A stretch of DNA of 64,000 nt from Pelomonas sp. Root1217 (lineage in GTDB: Bacteria; Pseudomonadota; Gammaproteobacteria; Burkholderiales; Burkholderiaceae_C). The stretch spans positions 62,001 through 126,000 of the forward strand of contig NZ_LMDC01000031.1 in assembly GCF_001425705.1 (NCBI RefSeq), in the 5' to 3' direction. A model generated the notes under the pieces. The model saw nothing but the letters and a program-made list of their open reading frames with translations. It had not been told where the DNA came from and did no database searches. Shown here piece after piece: positions 37,085 to 47,158 of this stretch. Position numbers and translations under genes: made by a program. The stretch's first letter is position 1. Each line of letters begins with the position of its first letter.

Positions 37085-39862
37085 TTATGCCGCGACGCCA
37101 GCCTCGCCGTGGCACTTCTGCAGGAAGGCCGTCGCGTCCGCCACCGGCACCGGGCGCGCATAGCCAAACCCCTGCATCACATCGCATTGCCAGCCGCGCA
37201 GGCAGGCCTCCTGAGCGGCGTCCTCGACGCCCTCCGCTACCACCGTCATGCCCAGGCTGTGCGACAGCTGGATCATGGCCTGCACGATGGCCGCACCGCC
37301 CTCATCCTGGCCGAGGTCGCGCACGAAGGCGCGGTCGATCTTCAGGCGGTTGATGGGGAAGCGCTTCAGATAGGCCAGGCTCGAATAGCCGGTGCCGAAG
37401 TCATCGATGGCCAGGTGCAGGCCCAGTGCGCGCAGCTCGGCCATCTTGGCGATGGTGGACTCCGCGTCGTCCATCATGGCGCCCTCGGTGATCTCCAGCT
37501 CGATGAAGTGCGGGTCGATACCGGCACTCTCCAGCGCCTCGCGCACCGTGGCCATGAACTCGGGATGCTGGAACTGCCGCGGCGAGATGTTGATGGCCAT
37601 TAGGGGCCGGCCCAGGCCACTGTCATGCCAGACCTTGGCCTGTCGGCAGGCCTGCTGCAGCACCCAGCGGCCGATGGGCACGATGAGGCCGGATTCCTCG
37701 GCCAGCGGAATGAAGCGGTCCGGTGGGATCAGGCCGTCGGGGCTGCGCCAGCGCAGCAGGGCCTCGAAGCCCGACAGGCGGCGCGTGCGCAGATCGCACT
37801 GGGCCTGGTAGAAGAGTTCGAGCTCGCCGCGCTCCAGGGCCTGCGACAGGCGCGCCTCCAGTTGCAGCCGGTCCTGTTGGTCGGCCAGCAGGCCTTGCGT
37901 GAAGACCACGGCGCTGTTGCCCGGCTGGCCCTGCGCCTGCCGCATGGCGAGCTGGATGGCCTTGGCGACGTCGGAGGTCTGCGCGCCGTGCCGTGGGTAT
38001 TCCGCGGCACCGATGCTCAACGTCACGGCGAGCTGCTGGCGCTGCACCTCGAAGACCGGCTGCATCACCAGCAGCAACCGGTCCAGCAGGCCACGCAGGG
38101 CGGCGTCGTCGCCCAGGGCGGGCACGATGGCGCCGAAGGAAAGCCCATCCATCCGGTAGAGCCGGCCACCAGCGGCCTCCACGACGGACTTCAGCCGACC
38201 GGCCACCTGGCACAGCAAGTCGTCACCGGCGGCATGGCCCAGGCTGCCCATGATGCGGCTGAAGCGATTGATGGCTATCCCCAAGCCAATGAAGCTCTCA
38301 TTGCCGAGCTCCCGGGCCCGGCGCTCCAGCGCGCGCCGGTTGGGCAGGCCGGTCACGCGGTCATGCAGACCGACGTAAGCCAGCTCGGCGTTGTGGGCCT
38401 GCAGCGTGCGGTTGGCCTTGCGGGCGCGGCGGTACAGGGCAACCGTCAGCAGCACGACGATGAGCAGGGCCAGGGCCAGGCCGAGGGTCAGCCGCCTTTC
38501 GCTGCGGTGGCGCTCCAACTGGCTGGCCTGCAGCTCGTTGTCATGCTTGAGGCTCTCCAGGGCGCGCTGGTTCTGCTCGAAGCTGGAGCGGCGCTGCAAC
38601 TCCAGCACCGTGCTGACGCGGTCGTTGCGCACCAGCTCGGCCTCCAGCCCCAGTGCCTTGCGCGATTGGCGCAGCGCGCCCGCCGCATCGCCCAGGGCGT
38701 CCAGCAGGCCGGCATACCGGTTCAACTGCTCCAGCAAGCGCACCTTGCGGCCCTGCTTCTCCAATGACGCCAGGCCCTCGTTCACCAACTGGTCGCCGGG
38801 GGCCTTCTGGCGCAAGCCGAGTCGCGCCAGCCCCGAACTGATCGTGGCCACGGCCACGGCGTCGTCGTCGCCTTCCTGCCGGGCGAGCTTAAGCGCGGTC
38901 TCGGCGTAGCGCTGGGCCGCTACAAAGTTGCGTGCGCTCAGGTGCAGGTCGGCCAGCTCCTGCACGACCTCCGCCTGGGTGTTGAACCAGGTCGCGCTAC
39001 CCGAGGCCGGATTCACGGCGGCAGCGCTGGCGGCCAGCGTGGGCTCGATCTGGGCGGCCAATCGACGAGCCTGCTCGCGGGCCTGATCACGTGCCGGGCC
39101 ACGGCCGGCCTCTTCCTCGGCCAATGACTCGATCAACTTGGCCGCCAGTTGCAACGGCAGGCTGCCCGCGGACTCGGCCAGGCGAAAGGCCTGCTGCGCA
39201 TCAGCACGGGCACCGTCGATGTCGTGCAGGACCAGGCGTATGGGCGCCAGCGCCATATGGGCCTGCGCCCCGCGCCGCGGGTTGGACTGGGCCTGCGCCG
39301 ACCGGCTCGCCGCCGCGTAACTGCGCAGGCCTTCCTGCAAATGCCCCGTCGCCAGGCTCAGATTGCCCGCCGTCATGAACACCCAGTAGCGCAAGGGCTC
39401 GTCCTGGGTCTTTTCCACCCAGGGCAGCGACGCGTTCACCCAGTCATAGGCGACGCTCAGGCGACCGGACAGTTGCAGGACGGTCGCGCGCAGCGCCAAC
39501 GCCGAAGCCATGGCCGCGGCATTGCCTTCGCGTTCTCCCAGGTCGATGAGCTCGGCCGTCGCTGCATCGACCACCGTGAACTGGTCCATCATGCCGTGGG
39601 CATAGCCCCAGGCGGCGAGAAAGACGCGCAGGTTGTCGCCGCCCAGGGCGCGGGCCTGCGCTTCCAGCGGCCGCAGGCGCGCGACCACCTCGGGCGGCTC
39701 GCTGCCATGGCTGGCTTCGATGGCTTCGATCTGCTGGGCGAGCGTGGGGGCGGCGAGGCTTGGCCCAGCGAACAGCGACAGCGACAACAGCAATCCCAAC
39801 AGCCAGAACCGGTCGGCCGGGAATCGGAGGTGCCTAAGAACCTGAGGGGTGCCGCTGTGCAT
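37085..39862 (-). CDS. EAL phosphodiesterase with degenerate GGDEF and TPR sensor region
   Basis: This 925-residue membrane signalling protein has a signal peptide, an extracytoplasmic helical region resembling TPR repeats to about residue 450, and one transmembrane helix (LTLGLALALLIVVLLTVALY). The following GGDEF domain is degenerate: the signature reads DGLSF (LYRMDGLSFGAIVP), so it is unlikely to make c-di-GMP. The EAL domain keeps EALLRW, MAINISPRQF, ELEITEG, DDFGTGYSS and AEGVED, so it should degrade c-di-GMP. The protein probably lowers c-di-GMP in response to a periplasmic signal, which could favour motility over MSHA-mediated attachment. Confidence 0.92.
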   Translation of the reverse strand: MHSGTPQVLRHLRFPADRFWLLGLLLSLSLFAGPSLAAPTLAQQIEAIEASHGSEPPEVVARLRPLEAQARALGGDNLRVFLAAWGYAHGMMDQFTVVDAATAELIDLGEREGNAAAMASALALRATVLQLSGRLSVAYDWVNASLPWVEKTQDEPLRYWVFMTAGNLSLATGHLQEGLRSYAAASRSAQAQSNPRRGAQAHMALAPIRLVLHDIDGARADAQQAFRLAESAGSLPLQLAAKLIESLAEEEAGRGPARDQAREQARRLAAQIEPTLAASAAAVNPASGSATWFNTQAEVVQELADLHLSARNFVAAQRYAETALKLARQEGDDDAVAVATISSGLARLGLRQKAPGDQLVNEGLASLEKQGRKVRLLEQLNRYAGLLDALGDAAGALRQSRKALGLEAELVRNDRVSTVLELQRRSSFEQNQRALESLKHDNELQASQLERHRSERRLTLGLALALLIVVLLTVALYRRARKANRTLQAHNAELAYVGLHDRVTGLPNRRALERRARELGNESFIGLGIAINRFSRIMGSLGHAAGDDLLCQVAGRLKSVVEAAGGRLYRMDGLSFGAIVPALGDDAALRGLLDRLLLVMQPVFEVQRQQLAVTLSIGAAEYPRHGAQTSDVAKAIQLAMRQAQGQPGNSAVVFTQGLLADQQDRLQLEARLSQALERGELELFYQAQCDLRTRRLSGFEALLRWRSPDGLIPPDRFIPLAEESGLIVPIGRWVLQQACRQAKVWHDSGLGRPLMAINISPRQFQHPEFMATVREALESAGIDPHFIELEITEGAMMDDAESTIAKMAELRALGLHLAIDDFGTGYSSLAYLKRFPINRLKIDRAFVRDLGQDEGGAAIVQAMIQLSHSLGMTVVAEGVEDAAQEACLRGWQCDVMQGFGYARPVPVADATAFLQKCHGEAGVAA

Positions 39863-39964
39863 CGGGCTTGTCGAGCCGTGGACGCACAGACTGTAGAAGC
39901 TTCGCCCGCCCGGCGGTCAGTCAGACCGCCGCGTTTGCGCGGCCAATATCACGCCGGAGTGCGA

Positions 39965-41011
39965 TCAGCTGAACAGCCGCCGCGCGGCCGGCGAACCCGC
40001 GGCCAGGTCGCGCTCGGCCAGGGCCTCGTACAGCTTCTTCAGCTCGACATCGATGGCAGCGAAGGCATGCAGGCCCAGCACCTGGCCACGGTCGTCGCAA
40101 ACCTCGGCCTCCAGATCGCGGGCCAGTGCGCGGGCCGACTCCTGCCAGAGTGCGAACGGCTCCTGATCGGCCGACGTCTGTGGCACGTCAAGAGCCAATG
40201 TCAGCTCGCGCAAGGACAAGGCCTCGGGGTCCTCGGCCAGGGCGGCCTGGGCGTCGAATTGCAGGGTTAGCACCGGCGGCGCGCCCTCTTCTGCCGACGG
40301 CATGACCAAGCGGCCTGGCAGCGCACCGGCGACGAAGCCATGGCGACCAGCGGCCTGCTGCACAAAGCCAGGCGTCCAGGCCGCGGCCTTGGCACGCAGC
40401 AGCAGGGCAAGCTGGGCGTCATGGCTGGCCGCGAACTGATCCAGCTCGCGGGCGCGGGCGACGACGTCCAGCATGTCTGGGAACTGCACGAAGCCGCCCA
40501 CGCCGTCGGCAAAGGCCTGGATCTTCTGCACGAACTCCGAGTACTCGATCTCGTTGAGGGCGCCGCTGCGGTTGGCCATCTTCAGCCCGGCCTGGAATTC
40601 GCTGTAGCGCTGGCCGGGCGCGGGCAGTTCCCAGTCGCCGGTTGCGGCATTCAGACCTTCGATTTGCAGCGGCTTGGTGCCGGCGCGGCGACTGCCGGGC
40701 TGGTGCTGCAGGGCCATTTCGCCAGAGATGGGAGCCTCGACGGTGATGGTCGCGATGGCGTCAATCAGCGCGTCGATCCGCGCCGACGGCCGGCGCAGCG
40801 GGCGGGCCACGGCGGGCAGCGTCGCTTCCAGCGCCTCGGCCTCGGCAGTCGCCTCCGCCGTCACGGGCGGCGCGTCGAAATGCGGCTCCTCCAACGACGG
40901 CACCGCGCGCTTCGGTCCCGCCTTGCGGGCGGCCCAGGCGCCCTGGGCGATGACGCCGATCAGCACCACGCCACCCGTGATGGCCAGAAGTTCGGTCAAC
41001 GAAACGTTCAT
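39965..41011 (-). CDS. zipA: ZipA-like cell division protein
   Basis: This 348-residue protein has an N-terminal transmembrane helix (LLAITGGVVLIGVIAQGAWA, residues about 8-27), a basic and variable linker, and a C-terminal domain of the ZipA FtsZ-binding type (GFVQFPDMLDVVARARELDQ, PLRRPSARIDALIDAIATI). ZipA tethers FtsZ to the inner membrane. The assignment relies partly on gene order: it starts with a 4-nt overlap on smc, the conserved smc-zipA pair of betaproteobacteria. The C-terminal part is divergent from E. coli ZipA. Confidence 0.75.
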   Translation of the reverse strand: MNVSLTELLAITGGVVLIGVIAQGAWAARKAGPKRAVPSLEEPHFDAPPVTAEATAEAEALEATLPAVARPLRRPSARIDALIDAIATITVEAPISGEMALQHQPGSRRAGTKPLQIEGLNAATGDWELPAPGQRYSEFQAGLKMANRSGALNEIEYSEFVQKIQAFADGVGGFVQFPDMLDVVARARELDQFAASHDAQLALLLRAKAAAWTPGFVQQAAGRHGFVAGALPGRLVMPSAEEGAPPVLTLQFDAQAALAEDPEALSLRELTLALDVPQTSADQEPFALWQESARALARDLEAEVCDDRGQVLGLHAFAAIDVELKKLYEALAERDLAAGSPAARRLFS

Positions 41012-44000
41012 GCCGCCTCCGCCATCGCCAGCGCCTTGTCCATGTCGACTGCGACGATGCGCGACACACCCTGCTCCTGCATGGTCACGCCAATCAGTTG
41101 TTCAGCCATTTCCATCGCAATCTTGTTGTGCGAGATGAAGAGGAATTGCGTGCCGGCGCTCATCTTGGTGACGAGGCGCGCATAACGCTCCGTGTTGGCG
41201 TCGTCCAGCGGCGCGTCCACTTCGTCCAGCAGGCAGAAGGGCGCCGGGTTGAGCTGGAAGATCGCGAACACCAGCGCGATGGCCGTCAGCGCCTTCTCGC
41301 CGCCCGACAGCAGGTGGATGGTGCTGTTCTTCTTGCCCGGCGGCTGGGCCAGGACCTGAACGCCGGCGTCCAGGATCTCGTCGCCGGTCATGACCAGGCG
41401 CGCCTCGCCGCCGCCAAACAGCTCGGGGAACATGCGGCCGAAATGGTCATTGACCTGGTTGAAGGTCGAGCCCAGCAGGTCGCGCGTCTCCAGGTCGATC
41501 TTGTGGATGGCGTCTTCCAACGTCTTGATGGCCGAGTTCAGGTCGGCGCACTGCGAGTCGAGGAAGGTCTTGCGTTCGCGCGCGGCCGTCAGTTCGTCGA
41601 GTGCGGCGAGGTTGACGGCACCGAGCGCGGCGATCTCGCGGTTGATGCGGTCGATCTCGCCCTGCAGGCCGTAAAGCTTGACGGCGCCGTCCTCGATGGA
41701 CTTGGCCAACACTTCCAGGTCGACCGCGGCCGCTTCGAGCTGCTCGCGGTATTGCGCGCCGCCGAGCTGGGCGGCCTGCTCCTCGAGCTGCAGCTTGGTG
41801 ATGGCCTCGCGCAGCGGGTCCAGGCTGCGCTCGAAACCCATGCGCTGCTCGTCGGCCTTGCGCAGGCGCTGCGAAAGGTCGTCGTAGTTCGCACGCACGG
41901 CGGCCAAGGCCTGCTCGCGTTCCACCTTTACGGCCAGCGCGTCCTGCAGTCCGGCTTGCGCCGCGGCGTCGTTCAGCGTGTCCAGCTCGCCCTGCAGGCT
42001 GGCGGCCGAGGCCGCGACGCTGGCGATCTGCGCCTCGGCAGTCTCGATGCCGCGCTGCAATTCGCCGCGGCGGGCCGCCAGCGTCTGGGTTGCAAAGCGC
42101 GCCTCCTGAGAGCGGCGCTCGAGCGCGCGCAACTGCTCGCGGGCATCGGCCAGCCTGCGCTCGGCGGCAATGGTGCCGTCCTCCAGTTCGGCATGGCGCT
42201 GCTGCGCGTCGCCGAGCTGGATGTCGAGCTCCTCGAAGCGGGCCTCGCCGACGGCGCGGCGTTCCTGCAGCGCTTCCTGCTGGCCGGCAATCTCGGCCAG
42301 CTCGGCGTCCAGTGCGCTGCGGCGTTGTTGGCTGGCTTCGGCCTGTTGGGACAGGCGCAGCAGCTCGACGTGGATCTGGTGAGCGCGGGTCTGCGCCTCG
42401 CTGGCCTCGCGGCGCAGCGTGGTCAGGCGGCCGTTGGCATCGTTGAACTGGTGCTCGATGCGGCTCAGCGACAGGCGCGCCTCGTCGGCGATCAGGTTCT
42501 GGGCGCGCTGGGCCGTCGTCAGCTGCTCGATCTCCTGGGCGCGAGCGAGAAGCCCAGCCTGCTCGGAGTCGGGCGCGTAGAAGGTCACCGAGAACTGGCC
42601 GACCGCGTGGCCGGCCGGCGTCAGGATCAGCTCGCCGTGCGTCAGCTTGCCGCGGGCAGCCAGTGCCTCGTCGAGTGTCGGCGCGGTGTAGACGCCTTCG
42701 AGCCAGTCGTTCAGCAGCGCGGACAGGCCGGCGTCGTTCAGGCGCAGCAGCTCGCTGAGCTTGGGCAGCGTCTCGTGCGTGTTGGCGATGGAGCCACTCG
42801 GCGTCGAATAAAAAGCCAGGCGGGCTGGCGGCGAGTCGGCTTCGAAGGCGCGCACCGTGTCCAGCCGACCCACGCTCAGGGCGCCCATGCGCTCGCGCAG
42901 CGCGGCTTCCAGCGCGTTCTCCCAGCCTTGGGCGATGTGCAGCTTGGTCCACAGGCCTTGCAGGCCATCGAGGCCATGCTTGGCCAGCCAGGGCTTGAGC
43001 TTGCCTTCGGTCTGGACCTTTTCCTGCAGCGCCTTCAGCGCTTCGAGGCGGGCCGTCAGCTCGGACTGCCGGGCGAGCTGGGCGTTGGTGTCCTGCTGTG
43101 CGTTGCGGCGCTGCTCCTCCAGCTGCGGGACTTGTTCAGCCAGTTCCTGCAGGCGCGCATCGGACAGGTCACGGGCCTCGTCGGCCTCGGCACTGCGCCC
43201 GCGAAGGGCTTCAAGCGCCTCGTGATCCGGCGCACCGAGGGCACGGGACTCGGCCGTCAGCTTGTCCTCTCGCTGGCGTAGCGCCCTCGCCTGCTCATCC
43301 ACGCTGCGGCTCTCGGCGGCCAGCACCTGGATCTGCTGCTGCACCTGCGCAACCAGGGCGCGCTGCTCGTTGGCACGGGCCTGGGCGGCACGCACAGCGT
43401 CCTCGCTCTGCGGCAACTGGGCCTGCTGTTCCTCGGCCTGGGCGGCCAGGATCTCGCTTTGTTCGTCAGCGCCGGCGATCTGCTCGGCAATGCCTTCCAG
43501 CTCCGCCTTGGCCTGTTCGACGCGCTCGCGCCACTGGCCGTCCTGCGTGTGCAACTCGGCCAGGCGGGCTTGCGCGCGGTTGCGGCTCTCGACGACAAAG
43601 CGGATGCGCTCCTCCAGCCGGCTCACTTCGAGCTGGGCCTCGGCGTAGCGGCCTTGTGACGCGTGCAACTCGTCGCCCGCCGCGTAGTGGGCCTGGCGAA
43701 CTTCTTCCAGCGTGGCCTCGACGGCGCGCAGCTCGGCAGTGCGCGACTCCAGCGCGTTCAGCGCCTCGGCATGCGCCGCCTTCACGCGCGTCGCCTCGTT
43801 GCCGGCATCGCGCAGCTTCAGGAACCACAGCTGGTGCAGCTTCAGCGTGCCGCTGTCCTGCAAACTGCGATAGCTGGCCGCCACCTCGGCCTGGCGCTCG
43901 AGTTTCTCGAGGTTGCTGTTGAGCTCGCGCAGGATGTCGTCGACGCGGGTCAGGTTCTCGCGGGTGTCCTTGAGCCGGTTCTCGGTCTCGCGGCGGCGTT

Positions 44001-44523
44001 CCTTGTACTTGGACACGCCTGCCGCTTCTTCCAGGAACAGGCGCAGCTCTTCCGGCTTGCTCTCGATGATGCGCGAGATGGTGCCCTGGCCGATGATGGC
44101 GTAGGCACGCGGCCCGAGGCCCGTGCCCAGGAACACGTCCTGCACGTCTCGGCGGCGCACCGGCTGGTTGTTGATGAAGTAGCTGCTCGTGCCGTCACGC
44201 GTCAGCACGCGCTTGACGGCGATCTCGGTGAACTGGTTCCACGGGCCGCCGGCGCGGGCCGATTGGTTGTCGAACACCAGTTCCACGCTGGAGCGCCCCG
44301 CCGGCTTGCGGTTGCCGCTGCCGTTGAAGATGACGTCCTGCATGGACTCGCCACGCAGCTCGCTGGCCTTGCTCTCGCCCAGCACCCAGCGCACCGCGTC
44401 CATGATGTTGGACTTGCCGCAGCCGTTGGGGCCGACGACGCCGACGAGCTGCCCGGGCAACTGGAAGGTCGTGGGTTCAGCAAAGGATTTGAAGCCGGCC
44501 AGCTTGATCGAGTTCAGCCGCAT
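41008..44523 (-). CDS. smc: Chromosome segregation ATPase SMC
   Basis: This 1171-residue protein has the Walker A GPNGCGKSN near the N-terminus (residues about 32-40), two very long coiled coils flanking a hinge, and the C-terminal signature LLSGGEKALTAIALVFA with Walker B FCLLDEVDAPL. SMC dimers with ScpAB condense and align the chromosome. Length is normal. It is transcribed divergently from queF and coupled to zipA. Confidence 0.97.
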   Translation of the reverse strand: MRLNSIKLAGFKSFAEPTTFQLPGQLVGVVGPNGCGKSNIMDAVRWVLGESKASELRGESMQDVIFNGSGNRKPAGRSSVELVFDNQSARAGGPWNQFTEIAVKRVLTRDGTSSYFINNQPVRRRDVQDVFLGTGLGPRAYAIIGQGTISRIIESKPEELRLFLEEAAGVSKYKERRRETENRLKDTRENLTRVDDILRELNSNLEKLERQAEVAASYRSLQDSGTLKLHQLWFLKLRDAGNEATRVKAAHAEALNALESRTAELRAVEATLEEVRQAHYAAGDELHASQGRYAEAQLEVSRLEERIRFVVESRNRAQARLAELHTQDGQWRERVEQAKAELEGIAEQIAGADEQSEILAAQAEEQQAQLPQSEDAVRAAQARANEQRALVAQVQQQIQVLAAESRSVDEQARALRQREDKLTAESRALGAPDHEALEALRGRSAEADEARDLSDARLQELAEQVPQLEEQRRNAQQDTNAQLARQSELTARLEALKALQEKVQTEGKLKPWLAKHGLDGLQGLWTKLHIAQGWENALEAALRERMGALSVGRLDTVRAFEADSPPARLAFYSTPSGSIANTHETLPKLSELLRLNDAGLSALLNDWLEGVYTAPTLDEALAARGKLTHGELILTPAGHAVGQFSVTFYAPDSEQAGLLARAQEIEQLTTAQRAQNLIADEARLSLSRIEHQFNDANGRLTTLRREASEAQTRAHQIHVELLRLSQQAEASQQRRSALDAELAEIAGQQEALQERRAVGEARFEELDIQLGDAQQRHAELEDGTIAAERRLADAREQLRALERRSQEARFATQTLAARRGELQRGIETAEAQIASVAASAASLQGELDTLNDAAAQAGLQDALAVKVEREQALAAVRANYDDLSQRLRKADEQRMGFERSLDPLREAITKLQLEEQAAQLGGAQYREQLEAAAVDLEVLAKSIEDGAVKLYGLQGEIDRINREIAALGAVNLAALDELTAARERKTFLDSQCADLNSAIKTLEDAIHKIDLETRDLLGSTFNQVNDHFGRMFPELFGGGEARLVMTGDEILDAGVQVLAQPPGKKNSTIHLLSGGEKALTAIALVFAIFQLNPAPFCLLDEVDAPLDDANTERYARLVTKMSAGTQFLFISHNKIAMEMAEQLIGVTMQEQGVSRIVAVDMDKALAMAEAA

Positions 44524-44559
44524 GTAGCTTGCGCGTAAGCCCTTGATTTGGCTAAAGAA

Positions 44560-44580
44560 AAGCGCCTTTCAGGGGCGCTT
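44560..44580. repeat. Hairpin in the smc/queF divergent leader
   Basis: AAGCGCC-TTTCAGG-GGCGCTT, a perfect 7-bp stem with 7-nt loop, sits in the 107-bp gap between the divergent smc and queF starts. It is not at a transcript end, so it may be a promoter-proximal or leader structure. No preQ1 riboswitch consensus was seen. Confidence 0.4.
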
Positions 44581-44630
44581 CGACGGGGTCGGATGATAGC
44601 ATTCGCCCCCTCTGAGATTGACCCAGCACC

Positions 44631-45122
44631 ATGGCTACCAAGAAGTCCGCCCCCGCCCCCGCCGCCAAGAAGAAGCCCAAGATGCGCGAGGTGCCCAAGA
44701 ACCCGCCGACCAAGCCCAGCAAGGACATCCTGGTCTTTCCGAACCCGAACCCGGAGCGCGACTACGTGATCCAGTTCCAGGTGCCCGAGTTCACCTGCCA
44801 CTGCCCGCTGACCGGCCAGCCCGACTTCGCCCACTTCACGATCGACATGATTGCGGACGAACTCTGCGTGGAGCTCAAGAGCCTGAAGATGTACTTCTGG
44901 AGCTACCGCAACGAAGGCGCCTTCCACGAGAAGGTCACCAACACCATCCTCGACGACATCGTGAAGGTCACCGACCCGCGTTTCATCCGCATCACGGCCA
45001 AGTGGTATGTGCGCGGCGGCATCTACACCAACGTGGTGGCCGAGCACCGCAAGCGGGGCTGGATGCCCGCACCGCGCGTGGACCTGCCGGCCCATGGCTT
45101 CGAGTCGGGGATGCTGGGCTGA
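44631..45122 (+). CDS. queF: 7-cyano-7-deazaguanine reductase QueF
   Basis: QueF reduces preQ0 to preQ1 with NADPH in queuosine tRNA modification. The 163-residue unimodular (B. subtilis type) protein has the QueF motif region [20 protein letters not shown] and the catalytic Cys58 and Asp65 in [15 protein letters not shown] Lys/Ala/Pro-rich extension of about 25 residues precedes the fold, a feature common in Burkholderiales. It ends one base before a convergent binding protein gene. Confidence 0.95.
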   Translation: MATKKSAPAPAAKKKPKMREVPKNPPTKPSKDILVFPNPNPERDYVIQFQVPEFTCHCPLTGQPDFAHFTIDMIADELCVELKSLKMYFWSYRNEGAFHEKVTNTILDDIVKVTDPRFIRITAKWYVRGGIYTNVVAEHRKRGWMPAPRVDLPAHGFESGMLG

Positions 45123-45902
45123 TCAGCGTTTCATGACAGGGTTGCGGCGCCAGGCATCCTGGTTGTCGTCGACGATGCGACCAGCGTTCAGCGTCGACAG
45201 ATAGCGCTTGAGCATGGCGTCGAACTCCGGCAACCGCCCCAGGCAGGCGCTGCGGCGTGACCAGCCTACATAGTTCAGCGCCTCGGCCACATGGGGCTTG
45301 AGCGCAACGTATTTGCCCTCGTTGCCGCTGGTGATCAGATGAGACAGCGCCGGGTAATGCGGCGAGATGAAGTAATCGATGCGACCGGCGTCGAGCTTCA
45401 GGAAGTTCTCCTTGATGCCCGGCCCCGCCTCGACGCTGAGGTTGGCCTCGATGTACTCGTCCAGCCCGTCACCGAAGCGCGTGCCATGCGTGACGCCACC
45501 GCGCAACCCGCGCAGGTCTTCGCGTTTGGTGAACTTCAGGTTTTGCCCGGCTCGCACGAACACCGACGAAGGGTTGGTGAAGATGGACGTGTCGGTGAAA
45601 GCCAGGTATTGCTCGCGCTCGGTGTTGCGCTTGAGTTCGGTGACGATGTCCACCTCGCCGACACGCGCGTTTTGCAAGACGCGCACAAACGGCCCGACAT
45701 AGCGCAGTTCATAGGGCAACTTGATCGCTTGCAGCACCGCCAGGACAACGTCGACGCTGGCGCCGCGCAGCGTCTGGCCGTCATGCCAGGCATAGGGAGG
45801 GTACTCCGGATCGGCCGTCACGACGACCTTCTGGCAGGCCGTCTGGCCCAGGGCTGCGCCATTTGCAGCGAGCAGCGCGCAGATCAGCCAACAGCGTTTC
45901 AT
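45123..45902 (-). CDS. Periplasmic amino-acid-type binding protein (SBP family 3)
   Basis: This 259-residue exported protein has a signal peptide (MKRCWLICALLAANGAALG) and the family 3 solute-binding fold (VVVTADPEYPPYAWHDG, then the second lobe FISPHYPAL region). No permease or ATPase gene is adjacent, making it another orphan binding protein like that at 14830. The ATG at 45902 has a GGGGAGG ribosome site; a longer start at 45929 is less likely. It is divergent from dapC. Confidence 0.82.
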   Translation of the reverse strand: MKRCWLICALLAANGAALGQTACQKVVVTADPEYPPYAWHDGQTLRGASVDVVLAVLQAIKLPYELRYVGPFVRVLQNARVGEVDIVTELKRNTEREQYLAFTDTSIFTNPSSVFVRAGQNLKFTKREDLRGLRGGVTHGTRFGDGLDEYIEANLSVEAGPGIKENFLKLDAGRIDYFISPHYPALSHLITSGNEGKYVALKPHVAEALNYVGWSRRSACLGRLPEFDAMLKRYLSTLNAGRIVDDNQDAWRRNPVMKR

Positions 45903-45952
45903 CACATGCCTCCCCAGGCTGCAGATCACGGGCCGCGCCCTATCATGCCTGC

Positions 45953-47158
45953 ATGAGTTTCCCCGTCAATCCGCGGCTCGACCGGCTGCACCCCTATCCT
46001 TTCGAGCGCCTGCGCGAGCTGACCGCCGGCATCACGCCCAATCCCGACCTCGCGCCCATCTCGCTGGGCATCGGCGAACCGCGCCATGCCGCACCGGCCC
46101 TGATCGCTGAGGCCATCAACAGCTCGATGAAGAGCCTGGCGGGCTACCCGGCCACTGCGGGCACGCCGGCCCTGCGCGAGGCCATCGCTGGCTGGATCGC
46201 GCGCCGCTACGGTTTGACGCTGGATCCGGCCACGCAGGTCCTGCCGGTGAATGGCTCCCGCGAGGCGCTGTTTGCCATTGCCCAGACCGTCATCGACTCG
46301 AGCCGCCCCAGCGCCACGGTCGTCTGCCCCAATCCCTTCTATCAAATCTACGAGGGCGCCGCGTTGCTGGCCGGTGCCGAGGTGGCCTACGCCAATTCCG
46401 ACCCGACCCGGAACTTCGCCGTCGACTGGCGCCAGATTGATGAGGCCACCTGGGCCCGAACGCAGCTGCTTTATGTCTGCTCGCCCGGCAACCCTAGCGG
46501 CGCCGTGATGCCGCTGTCGGAATGGCAAGCCCTGTTCGAGCTGAGCGACCGCCACGGCTTCGTGATTGCGTCCGACGAGTGCTATTCGGAGATCTATTTC
46601 CGCGACGAAGCTCCGCTCGGTGGCCTGGAGGCTGCGGCCAAACTAGGCCGGCACGACTTCCGCAACCTGATCGCCTTCACTTCGCTGTCCAAGCGCTCCA
46701 ACGTGCCGGGCCTGCGCTCGGGCTTCGTGGCCGGCGACGCGGCGCTGCTGAAGAAGTTCCTGCTCTACCGCACCTATCACGGCAGCGCGATGAGCCCCAT
46801 CGTGCAGGCCGCCAGCATCGCGGCCTGGGGCGACGAGGCCCATGTGGTCGAAAACCGGGCCCGCTACCGCCACAAGTTCGCCGAAGTCACGCCGCTGCTG
46901 GCAGACGTGCTGGACGTGGCTCTGCCCGACGCCGGCTTCTACCTCTGGGCGGCTGTTCCAGGCGGTAACGACGTGCGCTTCGCCCAGGCGCTGCTCGCTC
47001 AATACAATCTCGCCGTCCTGCCGGGCAGCCTGCTGGCGCGCGAAGCCAATGGCTGCAACCCCGGCGCCGGGCGCATCCGCCTGGCTCTCGTGGCCGACGA
47101 GGCCGAATGCCTCGAAGCCGCCCGCCGCATCGTCTCCTTCACGAAATCTCTCCCATGA
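45953..47158 (+). CDS. dapC: Succinyldiaminopimelate transaminase DapC
   Basis: This 401-residue PLP aminotransferase of fold type I acts in the succinylase branch of lysine and diaminopimelate synthesis. It has the substrate/cofactor region [12 protein letters not shown] and the PLP-binding Lys in [16 protein letters not shown]. Its stop overlaps dapD as ATGA, the standard dapC-dapD pair. I chose the ATG at 45953 because the family begins [20 protein letters not shown]; an earlier in-frame ATG at 45863 lies within the divergent gene. Confidence 0.92.
   Translation: MSFPVNPRLDRLHPYPFERLRELTAGITPNPDLAPISLGIGEPRHAAPALIAEAINSSMKSLAGYPATAGTPALREAIAGWIARRYGLTLDPATQVLPVNGSREALFAIAQTVIDSSRPSATVVCPNPFYQIYEGAALLAGAEVAYANSDPTRNFAVDWRQIDEATWARTQLLYVCSPGNPSGAVMPLSEWQALFELSDRHGFVIASDECYSEIYFRDEAPLGGLEAAAKLGRHDFRNLIAFTSLSKRSNVPGLRSGFVAGDAALLKKFLLYRTYHGSAMSPIVQAASIAAWGDEAHVVENRARYRHKFAEVTPLLADVLDVALPDAGFYLWAAVPGGNDVRFAQALLAQYNLAVLPGSLLAREANGCNPGAGRIRLALVADEAECLEAARRIVSFTKSLP

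Noticed and set aside
41098-43281. 727-codon plus-strand frame opposite smc
   Set aside because: Antisense of smc coiled coils, giving Gln/Leu/Arg-rich text without domains.
44524-44630. preQ1 riboswitch upstream of queF
   Set aside because: A hairpin exists but no preQ1 consensus or conserved loop was recognised.
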